NCBI GenBank assembly: GCA_029975215.1
Contig: JARKPO010000071.1
Coordinates: 1-64,000 of the forward strand
Source of the DNA: Levilinea sp.
GTDB taxonomy: Bacteria > Chloroflexota > Anaerolineae > Anaerolineales > Anaerolineaceae
Length of the DNA stretch: 64,000 nucleotides
Direction: 5' to 3'
Shown: positions 52,803 through 62,400 of the stretch, in pieces
Layout of the letters: each line of letters opens with the position of its first letter
How positions within the stretch are numbered: the first letter of the stretch is position 1
Made by a program: the position numbers and the translations under genes
Notes under the pieces: model-generated
Databases searched by the model: none
Told to the model about the DNA's origin: nothing
Seen by the model: only the letters and a program-made list of their open reading frames with translations

Positions 52803-54226
52803 GCGCGAAGGACACTTCTTATGCCGCTGTGATGGCGCGCAAAAACGAAATCATGAAGGCCTCGCTGGGGATTGACTTTGACGATTACATGCAAAGCTCC
52901 ATCGCCTTTGACTATGAGCGCATGATGCGCGAAACGGGCTACAGCCTGGACGACATCCGCCGCATTCAGCGCGAGACCAAGGTGGGCGATACACCTCTGT
53001 TTGAGCTGCGTAACCTGACTGAAGCTGTGCGCAGGATCGCTGGGCCGGGAAAAGGTGCCACCATCCTGGTGAAGGACGAGGCGGCCAATGCTTCGGGCAG
53101 CTTTAAGGCACGGCGGGCGTCCATCAGCGCGTATGAGGCCGCCAGGAAAGGCTACAAAGGTATGATTGCGGCCACCAGCGGCAATTACGGCGCGGCGGTG
53201 GCTTCGCAGGCAGCCCAGCGCGGCCTGAAATGCATTGTGGTGCAGGAAGTGTACGACAGCCGCGGCGTGGGTCAGCCTGAAATTGTGGAAAAAGGGCGGG
53301 CTTGTGAGGCCTACGGGGCTGAGGTGCTCAAGCTGACCGTGGGCCCGGAGCTGTTTTATATGCTGCTGCGCACCCTGGAAGACACCGGTTTTTTCAACGC
53401 CAGCCTGTACACTCCCTTTGGCATCCGCGGGGTGGAAACTCTGGGCACGGAAATTGCTGAGCAGGTGCGGGCGCGCTACGGCAAAGACCCCGACGCAGTG
53501 ATGATCACCCACGCAGGCGGCGGCAACCTGACCGGCACGGCGCGCGGACTTTTGGCGGCGGGCTGCGACCGCACGCGCATTGTGGCCTGTTCGGTGGATT
53601 TGGGCGGGCTGCATATGGCTTCGGATCACGACTTTAACCGCAAATCCTTCACCACCGGCCACACCGGCTTCGGCGTGCCCTTTGCCACCTGGCCCGATCG
53701 GGTGGATGTGCCGCGCAACGCGGCGCGCAGCCTGCGCTATATGGATGAATATCACCTGGTGACTCAGGGTGAGGTGTTTTACATCACCGAGCTGCTCACC
53801 AAGCTGGAGGGTCTGGAACGCGGCCCGGCGGGCAACATCAGCCTGACGGCGGCAGTGGCCGTGGCGCGTCAGATGGACCGCGATCAGATTGTGGTGGTTC
53901 AGGAGACGGAATATACCGGCGCGGGTAAGCATCACAACAGCCAGCTGGCTTTTGCGCGCGAGAACGGCGTGGAAGTGCGGCGCGGCGACCCCAAAGAGAA
54001 CGTGCCGGGCAAGGCCATCGTTATTCCGGTCAGCCTGGATCAGGTGTGGGGCAAAGAGCAGGACATGGAAAAGCTGCGCCTGTCTTACCTGCGCAATGCG
54101 GCCAAGGTGGCTGCGGTGGATACATGGAGCGAGGCCGACGTGGCCTTTTTGGCAGCGGATATCAAACGCGACTCGGCCTGGGTGCGGCAGCACATGGCGG
54201 GGCTTTCGGCTGGTCAGGCAGGTTGA
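52799..54226 (+). CDS. ortB: 2-amino-4-oxopentanoate thiolase, beta subunit
   Basis: A 475-residue fold-type II PLP enzyme related to threonine synthase. The PLP Lys is K103 in NASGSFKARRAS; the phosphate loop is visible as THAGGGNLTGTARG. Family-typical N-terminal segment DDYMQSSIAFDYERMMRETG. Together with OrtA it performs the thiolytic step that yields acetyl-CoA and alanine. Overlaps ortA by four bases. Confidence 0.93.
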   Translation: MSAKDTSYAAVMARKNEIMKASLGIDFDDYMQSSIAFDYERMMRETGYSLDDIRRIQRETKVGDTPLFELRNLTEAVRRIAGPGKGATILVKDEAANASGSFKARRASISAYEAARKGYKGMIAATSGNYGAAVASQAAQRGLKCIVVQEVYDSRGVGQPEIVEKGRACEAYGAEVLKLTVGPELFYMLLRTLEDTGFFNASLYTPFGIRGVETLGTEIAEQVRARYGKDPDAVMITHAGGGNLTGTARGLLAAGCDRTRIVACSVDLGGLHMASDHDFNRKSFTTGHTGFGVPFATWPDRVDVPRNAARSLRYMDEYHLVTQGEVFYITELLTKLEGLERGPAGNISLTAAVAVARQMDRDQIVVVQETEYTGAGKHHNSQLAFARENGVEVRRGDPKENVPGKAIVIPVSLDQVWGKEQDMEKLRLSYLRNAAKVAAVDTWSEADVAFLAADIKRDSAWVRQHMAGLSAGQAG

Positions 54227-54253
54227 CACGAGATTGGGTCGGAGGAAGGGTAC

Positions 54254-54607
54254 ATGATGAATGAAGATCGAATTGCCCGCTTTGAAAAGCGGCAGGCTGA
54301 ATTGAAGAAGATGAGCGACGAGGCTTTGAAGGCTCGTTTTTGGGAGCTGTGTCAGCAGGTGGTGGAGCCGATTGTGGATCTTTCGCGCTCGTACACCTCA
54401 CCGTCCATTGAACGCTCGGTGCTGCTGCGCATGGGTATTGACAGCATCAGCGCCCACGGTGTGGTGGATCGTATTCTGGAAGCCGGTTTACTGGGTAAGG
54501 GCGCGGGACATGTGGTCTTGAAGCTCGCTCAGAAAAATGGGACGGACGTGCGCGCCGCAGCAGCGGCCATCCTGGAAAATAAAGAAGTGCTCCAGGGCCT
54601 GTTTTAG
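54254..54607 (+). CDS. oraS: D-ornithine 4,5-aminomutase, small subunit
   Basis: A 117-residue OraS-family protein (RIARFEKRQAELKKMSDEAL, PSIERSVLLRMGIDSISAHG, GLLGKGAGHVVLKLA). It pairs with OraE to form the B12- and PLP-dependent mutase. Length is close to the characterised clostridial subunit (about 121 residues). GGAGGAAGG precedes the start; either ATG at 54254 or 54257 could be used. Confidence 0.93.
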   Translation: MMNEDRIARFEKRQAELKKMSDEALKARFWELCQQVVEPIVDLSRSYTSPSIERSVLLRMGIDSISAHGVVDRILEAGLLGKGAGHVVLKLAQKNGTDVRAAAAAILENKEVLQGLF

Positions 54608-54634
54608 CCAGTGAATCGGAAGGAGAGCCAGACG

Positions 54635-56845
54635 ATGACTCAAATGAAACCATTGGACCCGAACCAGAAACTGGATATTGAAGCCATCCTGGAAGGGTTA
54701 GAGCATTATCACCCCCACCGCAAGGGTTGGACCTGGCGCGAAGTCCCGCCGGAAGGCGTGGATATGGGCCCGTTCCATTATCGGAATATGTCGAAGCCGT
54801 TGAAGAACAGCATCGGCCTGCCTGCCTCGAAATACTTTGATCATATTGACCCGCAGCCCAGCTGTGTGGTGACCACAGAGATCGCCTCGGGGCGCTTTGA
54901 GGACGATATTCGCCGCATGCGCATGGCGGCCTGGCACGGTGCGGACCACATCATGGTCATCCGCACCACCGGCCAAAGCCACATTGACGGCCTGCTGGAA
55001 GGCACGCCGGAAGGCGTGGGCGGGGTTCCGATCACGCGCAAACAGATCCGCGCTAGCCGTAAGGCCTGCGATATGATCGAAGAGGAAGTCGGCCGCCCGA
55101 TCAATTTCCACTCCTATGTGTCCGGCGTGGCCGGGCCGGAGGTGGCGGTTTTGTTCGCGGAAGAGGGCATCAACGGTGCGCACCAGGACCCGCAGTACAA
55201 CGTGCTCTACCGCAATGTGAACATGTACCGTTCGTTTGTGGACGCGGCCGAGGCCAAAAAGGTGATGGCCGGCGCGGGTATTTTCCAGATTGACGGCGCG
55301 CACAACGCTAATGCCACCGCCAAAGCTGGCTGGCTGGTGATGCCGGAACTGATGGTGCAGCACGGTATCAACTGCGCCTTCTCCACGGCGGTGGGCATGG
55401 ACAAGGATCTCATCGGCCTGTCCACTGTTCCACCGGATGCGCCCCCCGCGCCCAAGCTGTGGTACGACCTGCCCTACGCTGTGGCGCTGCGTGATTTCTT
55501 CTCGGAATACAAGATGCGCGCCCAGCAGAATACGCGTTATATCGAAGCCGATATCGAAGAAGCCGTGCGCACTCACACGGTGGACACGCTGATTTCTATG
55601 CTGACCAGCGCCGATATTCAGAGCACGATCACCCCGGATGAGGGGCGCAATGTGCCCTGGCATTACAACAACGTGCGCGGCGTGCAAACCGTGAAGCAGA
55701 CCTGGGCGGCGCTGGATGGGATCAAAGAGCTGCTCAGTTTGAATCACGACGGTCCGCTGGGCGAGATGGTGCGCGACCTGAAGGAACGGGCGGTGGCTTT
55801 CCTGGAAGAGGTCATCGAGACCGGCGGCTACTTTGCCGCGGTGGAGCAGGGCTTCTTCGTGGATTCGGGTAAATACCCTGAGCGCAATGGGGACGGCATT
55901 GCCCGTGACGGTAAGGGCGGCGTGGGAGCCGGCACGATCGTGGAGCGCGACAGCGACTATTACGCGCCGGTGTGCAGCCACTTCGGCCATAATCACCTCC
56001 CCGCGGGGGTAGAACATGCCTGCGATCCGATTGGCGGCTGCACCCTGTGTCAGCCGGAGAAAATCGTTTACATTGACGAACTGGATCCTGAAGACAGCTG
56101 CAACGCGCGCCTGGCTGAGACCCTGCCCTACCGCAAGGGCGGTAAGGTGAAGCCAGAGGCGGAATGGGCGGGCGACGGCACGATTCTGACCCAGTTCTTT
56201 GTGCCCCTGCCGGAGGATGTGGCACCGGTGTACGGCCTGGAAATGGCCAAGAGGCTGGGCCTGCTGGACCCCGAAGTGGTCAATTTGCAGGTGATGCATC
56301 CGGCGGAAGGCTGCTTTGTGGAAGTGAAGGGCAAGATCGGCTTTGATATTGACCTGTCTTCGCTCAAAGTGCCGGAGAAAGAAGTGATTCTGCCGGAAGA
56401 GGAACTGCGCGAAGCGGTGAAGAAAGCCGGTGTGCGCGTGGTGGCCGCCACGGTGGGTGAAGATGAACACAGCGTGGGCCTGCGCGAGATTTTGGACATT
56501 AAGCACGGCGGCATTGAAAAATACGGCGTGAAATATCACTACCTGGGTACCTCGGTGCCGATTGGTAAGCTGGTGGATGCAGCCATTGAAACCGGCGCGC
56601 ACGCCATCCTGATTTCGACCATCATCAGCCATAATGATGTGCACCGCGCACAGATGCGCAAACTGGCGGAGCTGTGCCAGGAGAAGGGCATCCGCGAGAA
56701 GATCATTTTGATCGCGGGCGGCACGCAGGTGAACCGTGAGATGGCCCAGGAGACCGGTCTGGACGCCACTTTTGGGCGCGGAACCAAGGGTATCCATGTG
56801 GTCAATGCCATTGTGAAAATTCTGAAAGCGCGCGGTGTTGTCTAG
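54635..56845 (+). CDS. oraE: D-ornithine 4,5-aminomutase, large subunit
   Basis: A 736-residue B12/PLP mutase that moves the terminal amino group of D-ornithine to give 2,4-diaminopentanoate. The N-terminal TIM-barrel part contains YVSGVAGPEVAVLFAEEGIN and IDGAHNANATAKAGWLVMPE. The C-terminal Rossmann domain has the base-off/His-on cobalamin motif DEHSVG (D610, H612, G615) and the later IAGGTQVN. ATG 54635 is chosen because GGAAGGAGAG precedes it; GTG 54611 is in frame. Its B12 need ties it to the riboswitch-controlled importer at 14-17 kb. Confidence 0.95.
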   Translation: MTQMKPLDPNQKLDIEAILEGLEHYHPHRKGWTWREVPPEGVDMGPFHYRNMSKPLKNSIGLPASKYFDHIDPQPSCVVTTEIASGRFEDDIRRMRMAAWHGADHIMVIRTTGQSHIDGLLEGTPEGVGGVPITRKQIRASRKACDMIEEEVGRPINFHSYVSGVAGPEVAVLFAEEGINGAHQDPQYNVLYRNVNMYRSFVDAAEAKKVMAGAGIFQIDGAHNANATAKAGWLVMPELMVQHGINCAFSTAVGMDKDLIGLSTVPPDAPPAPKLWYDLPYAVALRDFFSEYKMRAQQNTRYIEADIEEAVRTHTVDTLISMLTSADIQSTITPDEGRNVPWHYNNVRGVQTVKQTWAALDGIKELLSLNHDGPLGEMVRDLKERAVAFLEEVIETGGYFAAVEQGFFVDSGKYPERNGDGIARDGKGGVGAGTIVERDSDYYAPVCSHFGHNHLPAGVEHACDPIGGCTLCQPEKIVYIDELDPEDSCNARLAETLPYRKGGKVKPEAEWAGDGTILTQFFVPLPEDVAPVYGLEMAKRLGLLDPEVVNLQVMHPAEGCFVEVKGKIGFDIDLSSLKVPEKEVILPEEELREAVKKAGVRVVAATVGEDEHSVGLREILDIKHGGIEKYGVKYHYLGTSVPIGKLVDAAIETGAHAILISTIISHNDVHRAQMRKLAELCQEKGIREKIILIAGGTQVNREMAQETGLDATFGRGTKGIHVVNAIVKILKARGVV

Positions 56846-56870
56846 GCCGGCGTCAAGCCAAGGAGCGGGC

Positions 56871-58226
56871 GTGCCAAACGCTGTGGATATCCTGACCATT
56901 GAAGTAGGCTCTACCATCACCAAGGTGAATGGTTTTATGCGTCTGGCGGGGGGCGGCCTTGGGCATGTGGCTCAGGGCTTTGCCCCCACCAGCGTGGACC
57001 AGGGGGATGTGGGCATGGGTGTGGATCAGGCGGTGGCCGATTTGCAATCGCGTTACGGTCAGCCCTTGGGCAGCCCAGAGACCTTTGTGAACAGCTCTGC
57101 GGCAGGCGGCCTGCGCATGACCGTGCATGGGCTGACCTACAGCATGACGGCGCGGGCGGCGCGCGAAGCCGCCCTGGGCGCGGGAGCCATCGTCAAGATG
57201 GTGACGGCGGGCCTGCTGGATTCCTACAACCTGGAGGAGATCCAGGCTATTCACCCTAATATCATTTTGCTGGCGGGCGGGGTGGATTACGGTGAAAAAG
57301 ACACCGTGCTGCGCAATGCAGAAAAGATCGCCCAGCTGGGGCTGCCGGTTCCGGTGCTGTACGCGGGCAATGTGGCCATCCGCAAACAGATCCAGGCCAT
57401 TTTTACACAGGCGGGCATTGAGATGCTGCAGGCCGCCAACGTCTTCCCCGACGTGGACGTGCTTAATATTGAACCGCTGCGCAAGGTGATTCAAGAGGTC
57501 TTCAACCGGCACATCATTCATGCCCCGGGGATGGCGCGTTTTGCCGAGCTGACCCAATGGGGCATTCTGCCCACGCCGGGGGCGGTGCTGCGCGGGGCAG
57601 AGCTGTTTGCCGAAGCCCTGGGCGACTGCCTGGTGTTTGATGTCGGCGGCGCCACCACCGACGTGCACAGCGTGACGGACGGTAGCCGCGAATGGGCTAA
57701 CAAAGCGGTGGAACCCGAGCCGCGCGCCAAGCGCACGGTGGAGGGTGATTTGGGCGTGTATGTGAATGCCCACAACATCGTGGAGATGGAAGGCGACCCG
57801 GCCTGGGAGGAGCGCCTGGCAGATTTGCAGGCCATTCCCCACACCGACCGCCAACGCGAACTGACCCGCTGGCTGTGCACCAAGGCGGTGGAGGTGGGCG
57901 TGCGGCGGCATGCAGGCGTGGTGACCGATTTATACACCACCACGGGCAAGAAGCAGATTGTGAAGGGCAAAGACCTATCCTCGGTACAGTGGGTGGTGGG
58001 CACCGGCGGCGCGTTGACGCGCATTGAAGGCGGAGAGCGAATTTTGCGGGCCATTTGCACCGGCCCCGGCAAACATCTGCTGCCTGCACCGGACGCCAGA
58101 ATTTTAATGGACCGCAACTACCTGTTCTCGGCGTTGGGAACGGTGGCGCAGGCTTACCCTGACGAGGTAAAAACCACCTTTGTGCGCTGGGTGGAGGAAG
58201 ACGCCTTCGCGCGCAGCGCAGTTTAA
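56871..58226 (+). CDS. GlmL/MutL-family reactivating ATPase for the aminomutase
   Basis: A 451-residue ASKHA-fold protein of the GlmL (MutL) family: ILTIEVGSTITKVNGFM (phosphate 1), CLVFDVGGATTDVHSV (phosphate 2) and WVVGTGGALTRIEGGERIL (adenosine). Relatives lie beside glutamate mutase and ornithine aminomutase genes and are thought to exchange damaged cobalamin. GTG 56871 follows AAGGAGCGGGC. Not the DNA mismatch-repair protein of the same name. Confidence 0.9.
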   Translation: MPNAVDILTIEVGSTITKVNGFMRLAGGGLGHVAQGFAPTSVDQGDVGMGVDQAVADLQSRYGQPLGSPETFVNSSAAGGLRMTVHGLTYSMTARAAREAALGAGAIVKMVTAGLLDSYNLEEIQAIHPNIILLAGGVDYGEKDTVLRNAEKIAQLGLPVPVLYAGNVAIRKQIQAIFTQAGIEMLQAANVFPDVDVLNIEPLRKVIQEVFNRHIIHAPGMARFAELTQWGILPTPGAVLRGAELFAEALGDCLVFDVGGATTDVHSVTDGSREWANKAVEPEPRAKRTVEGDLGVYVNAHNIVEMEGDPAWEERLADLQAIPHTDRQRELTRWLCTKAVEVGVRRHAGVVTDLYTTTGKKQIVKGKDLSSVQWVVGTGGALTRIEGGERILRAICTGPGKHLLPAPDARILMDRNYLFSALGTVAQAYPDEVKTTFVRWVEEDAFARSAV

Positions 58227-58264
58227 GCCCTGCGGGGTTAAAAGCAGTTTTTTATGGAGGACGG

Positions 58265-59347
58265 ATGTACATTCGAACCCCCCGAGTTGAGATTTACCCC
58301 AAACGAATCGCTAGTAATGCTCGCTCGGTGATTGGTGAATGCCACGCGCACGGCGTGCAGGTGGCTTGCGTGACCAAGGTGAGCTGCGCCCACCCGGCGG
58401 TGGCGCGATCGATGGAAAAGGGCGGCGCGGATATGCTGGCCGATTCGCGCATTGCCAATTTGCAGGCGCTGGCCACCACCGGAACGCGTCTGCCGATGAT
58501 GCTGCTGCGCATTCCTGTGCCGCGCCGGGCGGCGGATGTGGTGCGCTGCGCGGATATTTCTCTGAATTCATCGGTTGAGACCCTGCGGCAGCTTTCGGAT
58601 GCGGCCGGGATGTTTGGCCTGAAACACCAGGTGGTCATCATGGTGGACTTGGGCGATCTGCGCGAAGGGGTGTGGCCGGATCACGTGGATGATGTGGTGC
58701 GCACGGCAGGGCGGCTGCCCAACCTGGAGGTAGTGGGGTTGGGGGCGAACCTGGCCTGTTACGGCGGGGTGATTCCTACCACCGAAAAAATGCAAATGCT
58801 GGTGGATATTCGCGACCACTGCCGGAAGGTGACCGGCTTGGAATTGGGGATGCTGTGCGGTGGCAACAGCGCCAACATGCCCCTCCTGGCAGCAGGCGGC
58901 ATGCCCAAAGAGATCAATGTGCTGCGGATCGGTGAGACCATCCTGTTGGGACGCAATGTATTGGATCGTTCACCCTGGCCGGGCACCCGCCAGGATACCT
59001 TCCGGATTGTGGCCGAAGTGGTGGAACTGGAGCGCAAGCCTTCCATTCCCATTGGTTACCGCGGGCAGGATGCTTTTGGGGGCAGTCCGGAGTTTGTGGA
59101 CCGGGGAGTGCGCCTGCGCGCCATCTGCAACATTGGCCGCGAGGATGTGGTGGTGGATAATGTGTACCCTGAAGACCCCGGCATGATCGTCCTGGGAGGG
59201 AGCAGCGATCATCTGATTGTAGATGTGGAAGATGCGGCCGAACCTGTGAAGGTGGGGGATGAGGTGGGCTTTTACCCGGGGTACGGCGCGCTGCTGACGG
59301 CCAGCACCTCGGCCTATGTGCAAAAAGTGATTGTGAACGATCCGTAA
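58265..59347 (+). CDS. orr: Ornithine racemase
   Basis: A 360-residue fold-type III PLP enzyme of the alanine racemase family. The PLP Lys is K38 in CVTKVSCAHP; later segments include MVDLGDLREGVWPD, GLGANLACYGGVIPT and LCGGNSANMPLL, the pattern of Orr. It converts L-ornithine to D-ornithine, the substrate of OraSE, so it supplies the entry step. Last gene of the operon, followed by a strong terminator. Confidence 0.93.
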   Translation: MYIRTPRVEIYPKRIASNARSVIGECHAHGVQVACVTKVSCAHPAVARSMEKGGADMLADSRIANLQALATTGTRLPMMLLRIPVPRRAADVVRCADISLNSSVETLRQLSDAAGMFGLKHQVVIMVDLGDLREGVWPDHVDDVVRTAGRLPNLEVVGLGANLACYGGVIPTTEKMQMLVDIRDHCRKVTGLELGMLCGGNSANMPLLAAGGMPKEINVLRIGETILLGRNVLDRSPWPGTRQDTFRIVAEVVELERKPSIPIGYRGQDAFGGSPEFVDRGVRLRAICNIGREDVVVDNVYPEDPGMIVLGGSSDHLIVDVEDAAEPVKVGDEVGFYPGYGALLTASTSAYVQKVIVNDP

Positions 59348-59370
59348 AAGGATTGAAGCTGGGTAAAAAC

Positions 59371-59409
59371 AAACCGTGTGGGGCTTTTCGGCCCCACACG
59401 GTTTTTGAT
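59371..59409. terminator. Strong bidirectional terminator
   Basis: AAACCGTGTGGGGC (59371-59384) pairs perfectly over 14 bp with GCCCCACACGGTTT (59391-59404), loop TTTTCG, with T-runs on both strands. Separates convergent transcripts. Confidence 0.95.
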
Positions 59410-59448
59410 AGAAGGCATCGTGCCGAAATCTGCGCACGGCCGCCTGGA

Positions 59449-62400
59449 TTACGGGGCGATGCGGAACGAGCCGACCGCAGACCATTGGCCGTATTCACCC
59501 AGGGTATTGAAGGTGCGCACACGCCAGTAGTAGGTTTGGCCGCGGGTCAGAGCAGTGGTGGGGGCGTAGTAGGAGCGGCGCACCCAGCCGGAAACAAAGG
59601 CGTTTTGCGGCGCGGCGAAGCTGGGATCGGTGGACCACTGCACTTCATACCGCCAGAATGTGGTGGTGGGCGGCAGGACAGCGTCGCTCCAGTCCAGGCG
59701 CGGGCGCACAGAGGTGACGGTGGCCCCGTTGGCGGGCGAGAGCAGTATGGGGGTGCTGGGCGGGTTGGCAGTGGTGAAGGACCAGGCAGTCGAGCAAGCC
59801 GTGGTACCCAGGGCATGCGAGCACACACGCCAGTAGAGGCGCATCCTGGAAGGCAGCGGCGAATTGAGCGTCAGCGTGGAAGCTGTTGCTTCTTGTTCTA
59901 CGAGGATGTTCGCAAAACTGGCAAAGCGAGAGATTTGGAGGGTGTAGGAACTGACCCCAGGCACATCCGACCAATCGAAGGTGGGGGTGTTGTTCAGCAG
60001 CTTGGCCAAATGGGTGGGCGAGAACAGGGTCGGTGCGGCGTTCCCTTTCAGGATGGTGATGGTGAAGACCTGTTCGATGGAGAGATTGCCTGCCCCTGAG
60101 TCGGTGGAGCGTACGCGGATGGACAGGGTGGGGGTGAGGGCTTGTGAGAAGACCGCATTGGTAAAGAGCTGCCCGGCGGTGATGGTGAAGGAGGCGTTAT
60201 CGGTGTCGCCCGCGCCTGCCACCAGAGCGTAGGTGTGAGTATCAGCGGTATCCACATCAGTGCTGCTGAAAGTACCGATCAGCGTGCCGACGGGCAAGAA
60301 TTCCGCCACAGCAGCCGGACTGAGGCTGATCGCAGACGGGGCATCGTTGACGGATGCGATGGTGACCGTGACCGTGGCGTTGTTGCTGTTCGCAGTCCCG
60401 TCGGAGACGCGGTAGGTGAAGCTGTCTGCGCCGAAGTAATTGGCTGCGGGGGTGTAGAGCATGGGGTCGGCCAGGATGTTCAGCGTGCCGTGGGTGGGAG
60501 CCGTGACGATCGAGACGGTCAGCGGGTCTCCGTCAATATCGCTGCACTGGTGTGCCCAGGGGGCGGGCACATCCTCGTCTGTGGCAAGGGCAGCGCTTTG
60601 GCAGGTGGGGGCGTCATTGACCGGCGTCACCGTGAGGGTGACGACGGCAGTGGAACCGTCGGCTTCGGCATCTTTGACCTGATAGGAGAAGCTGTCTTCA
60701 CCGGTGAAGTTGGCATCGGGCAGGTAGGTGAAGGAGCCGTCCGCGTTGAAGTTCAAATCGCCGTGGGTGGGATCGGTGACCTTGAGGGCGGAGAGCACAT
60801 CTCCGGCGTCGGGATCGGTGTCATTGATGAGCACACCCTGGGCGGCGGGCACCGTGAGGAGAGAGTCTTCGGCGGTGCTGTAGGCGTCCGCGACTGCGGT
60901 GGGGGCCTGGTTGGAGGAGCCGATGGAGATGGAAACCTGGGCCGAATCTGTGCCGCCGTGGCCGTCAGAAATGGTGTATCCGAAGGAATCCGTGCCAAAG
61001 ACATTGGCGGGCGGAGTGTAGAGGCAGGTGTCGGTGCAGTTCACACTTCCGCCGAGGGGCGTGAGCGCGTCGTAGGCGCTGATGGTCAGCGTGTCGCCGT
61101 CCACATCCGTGTCATTGCTCAGCACGCTGATGACCACCGAGCCGTTTTCAAGCACCGAAGCGGTATCGTCCTGTGCGTCTGGCGGATCGTTGATGGGCGA
61201 GATGGTGATGGTGACTGTGGCGATGTTGGAATCCAGCCCGCCGTCGTTGGCTTTGAAGGTGAAGGAATCACCGCCGTGGTAATTCAGGTCGGGGGTGTAG
61301 GTGAGCACGGGAGCCGAGCCGCTGAGCTGGCCGTGGGCAGGCGGGGTGACCACCGCGTAGGTCAGCGCAGAACCTTCTGTGTCTGTGGCGGTCAGGGTGA
61401 TCTCGATCGCAGTATCTTCGTTGATCTGAACACCCTGACCCTGAGCCACTGGGGGATCGTTGACAGGATGGACGGTGATGGTGACAGTGGCGATATTGGA
61501 AAGGGCTGTGCCGTCAGAGGCGCGGTAGGTAAACGTATCCGATCCGGAGAAGTTGGGATCCGGCTGATAGGTGAAAGATCCATCCGTGTTCAGAGTGAGC
61601 GCCCCGTTGCTAACGTTCGTAACCAGCTGGGCGGAGAGGGGGTCGCTGTCTGCATCACTGTCGTTGCCCAGAACCCCTGGGGCCGAGATGGACAGGGGCG
61701 AATCTTCATCCACGGTGTAGCTGTCATTCGCAGCGGCGGGAATGGCATTGACCTTGGTGATGGTGATGGACACCGTGGCTGGGGCTGAATCCAGCGCACC
61801 GTCGTTGACTTTGAAGGTGAAGGAATCGCTGCCGTAGTAATTTAATTCCGGCGTGTAGGTGAGGTTGGGCGCCGTGCCGCTGAGCACGCCATGGGCGGGC
61901 GAGGTGACCACTGCATAGGTCAGCCCAGAACCTTCCACATCCGAGCCGGTGAGGGTGATGGCCTTGGCGGTGTTTTCCGGCGTGGAAACGCTCTGCGCGT
62001 TGGCCGTGGGGGCGTCATTGACGGCTGTGACGGTCAGGGTGACCGTGGCCACGTTGGAGTAGGCCTGCCCATCGAAATCGCGGTAGGTGAAGCTGTCTGT
62101 GCCGTTGAAGTTGAGATTGGGCAGATAGGTGAAAGATCCATCCGCGTTCAGGGTGAGCGTCCCGTTGCTAACGTTCGTGACCAGTTCAGTGGGAATCAGA
62201 TCTCCGTCAACATCGTTGTCGTTGAGCAGCAGGCCCTGCAGGAAGGGCACATCCAGCAGGGTGTCTTCGGCGGTGGTGTAGGCATCATCGCGGGCGAAGG
62301 GCGGGGTGTTGGTGGGGATTTCGCTGTATTGGACGGAAACGGTGTGGTTGGCGGCGGGCATGACCAGAGAGTTGGTGCTGGCGGTGCTGGCGTTGTTGGC

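Noticed and set aside
54698..56923. A 741-codon open frame on the minus strand opposite oraE
   Set aside because: It is the mirror of a high-GC gene: His/Arg/Ala-rich composition, no domains, and fully covered by the well-supported oraE on the plus strand.
56871..58226. DNA mismatch-repair MutL
   Set aside because: The motifs are those of ASKHA ATPases and the gene lies in a B12-mutase operon; no GHKL ATPase motifs are present.
60235..61788. A 517-codon open frame on the plus strand inside the giant surface gene
   Set aside because: Gly/Val/Arg-rich low-complexity product that follows the codon pattern of the real minus-strand repeats; no ribosome site or domain.
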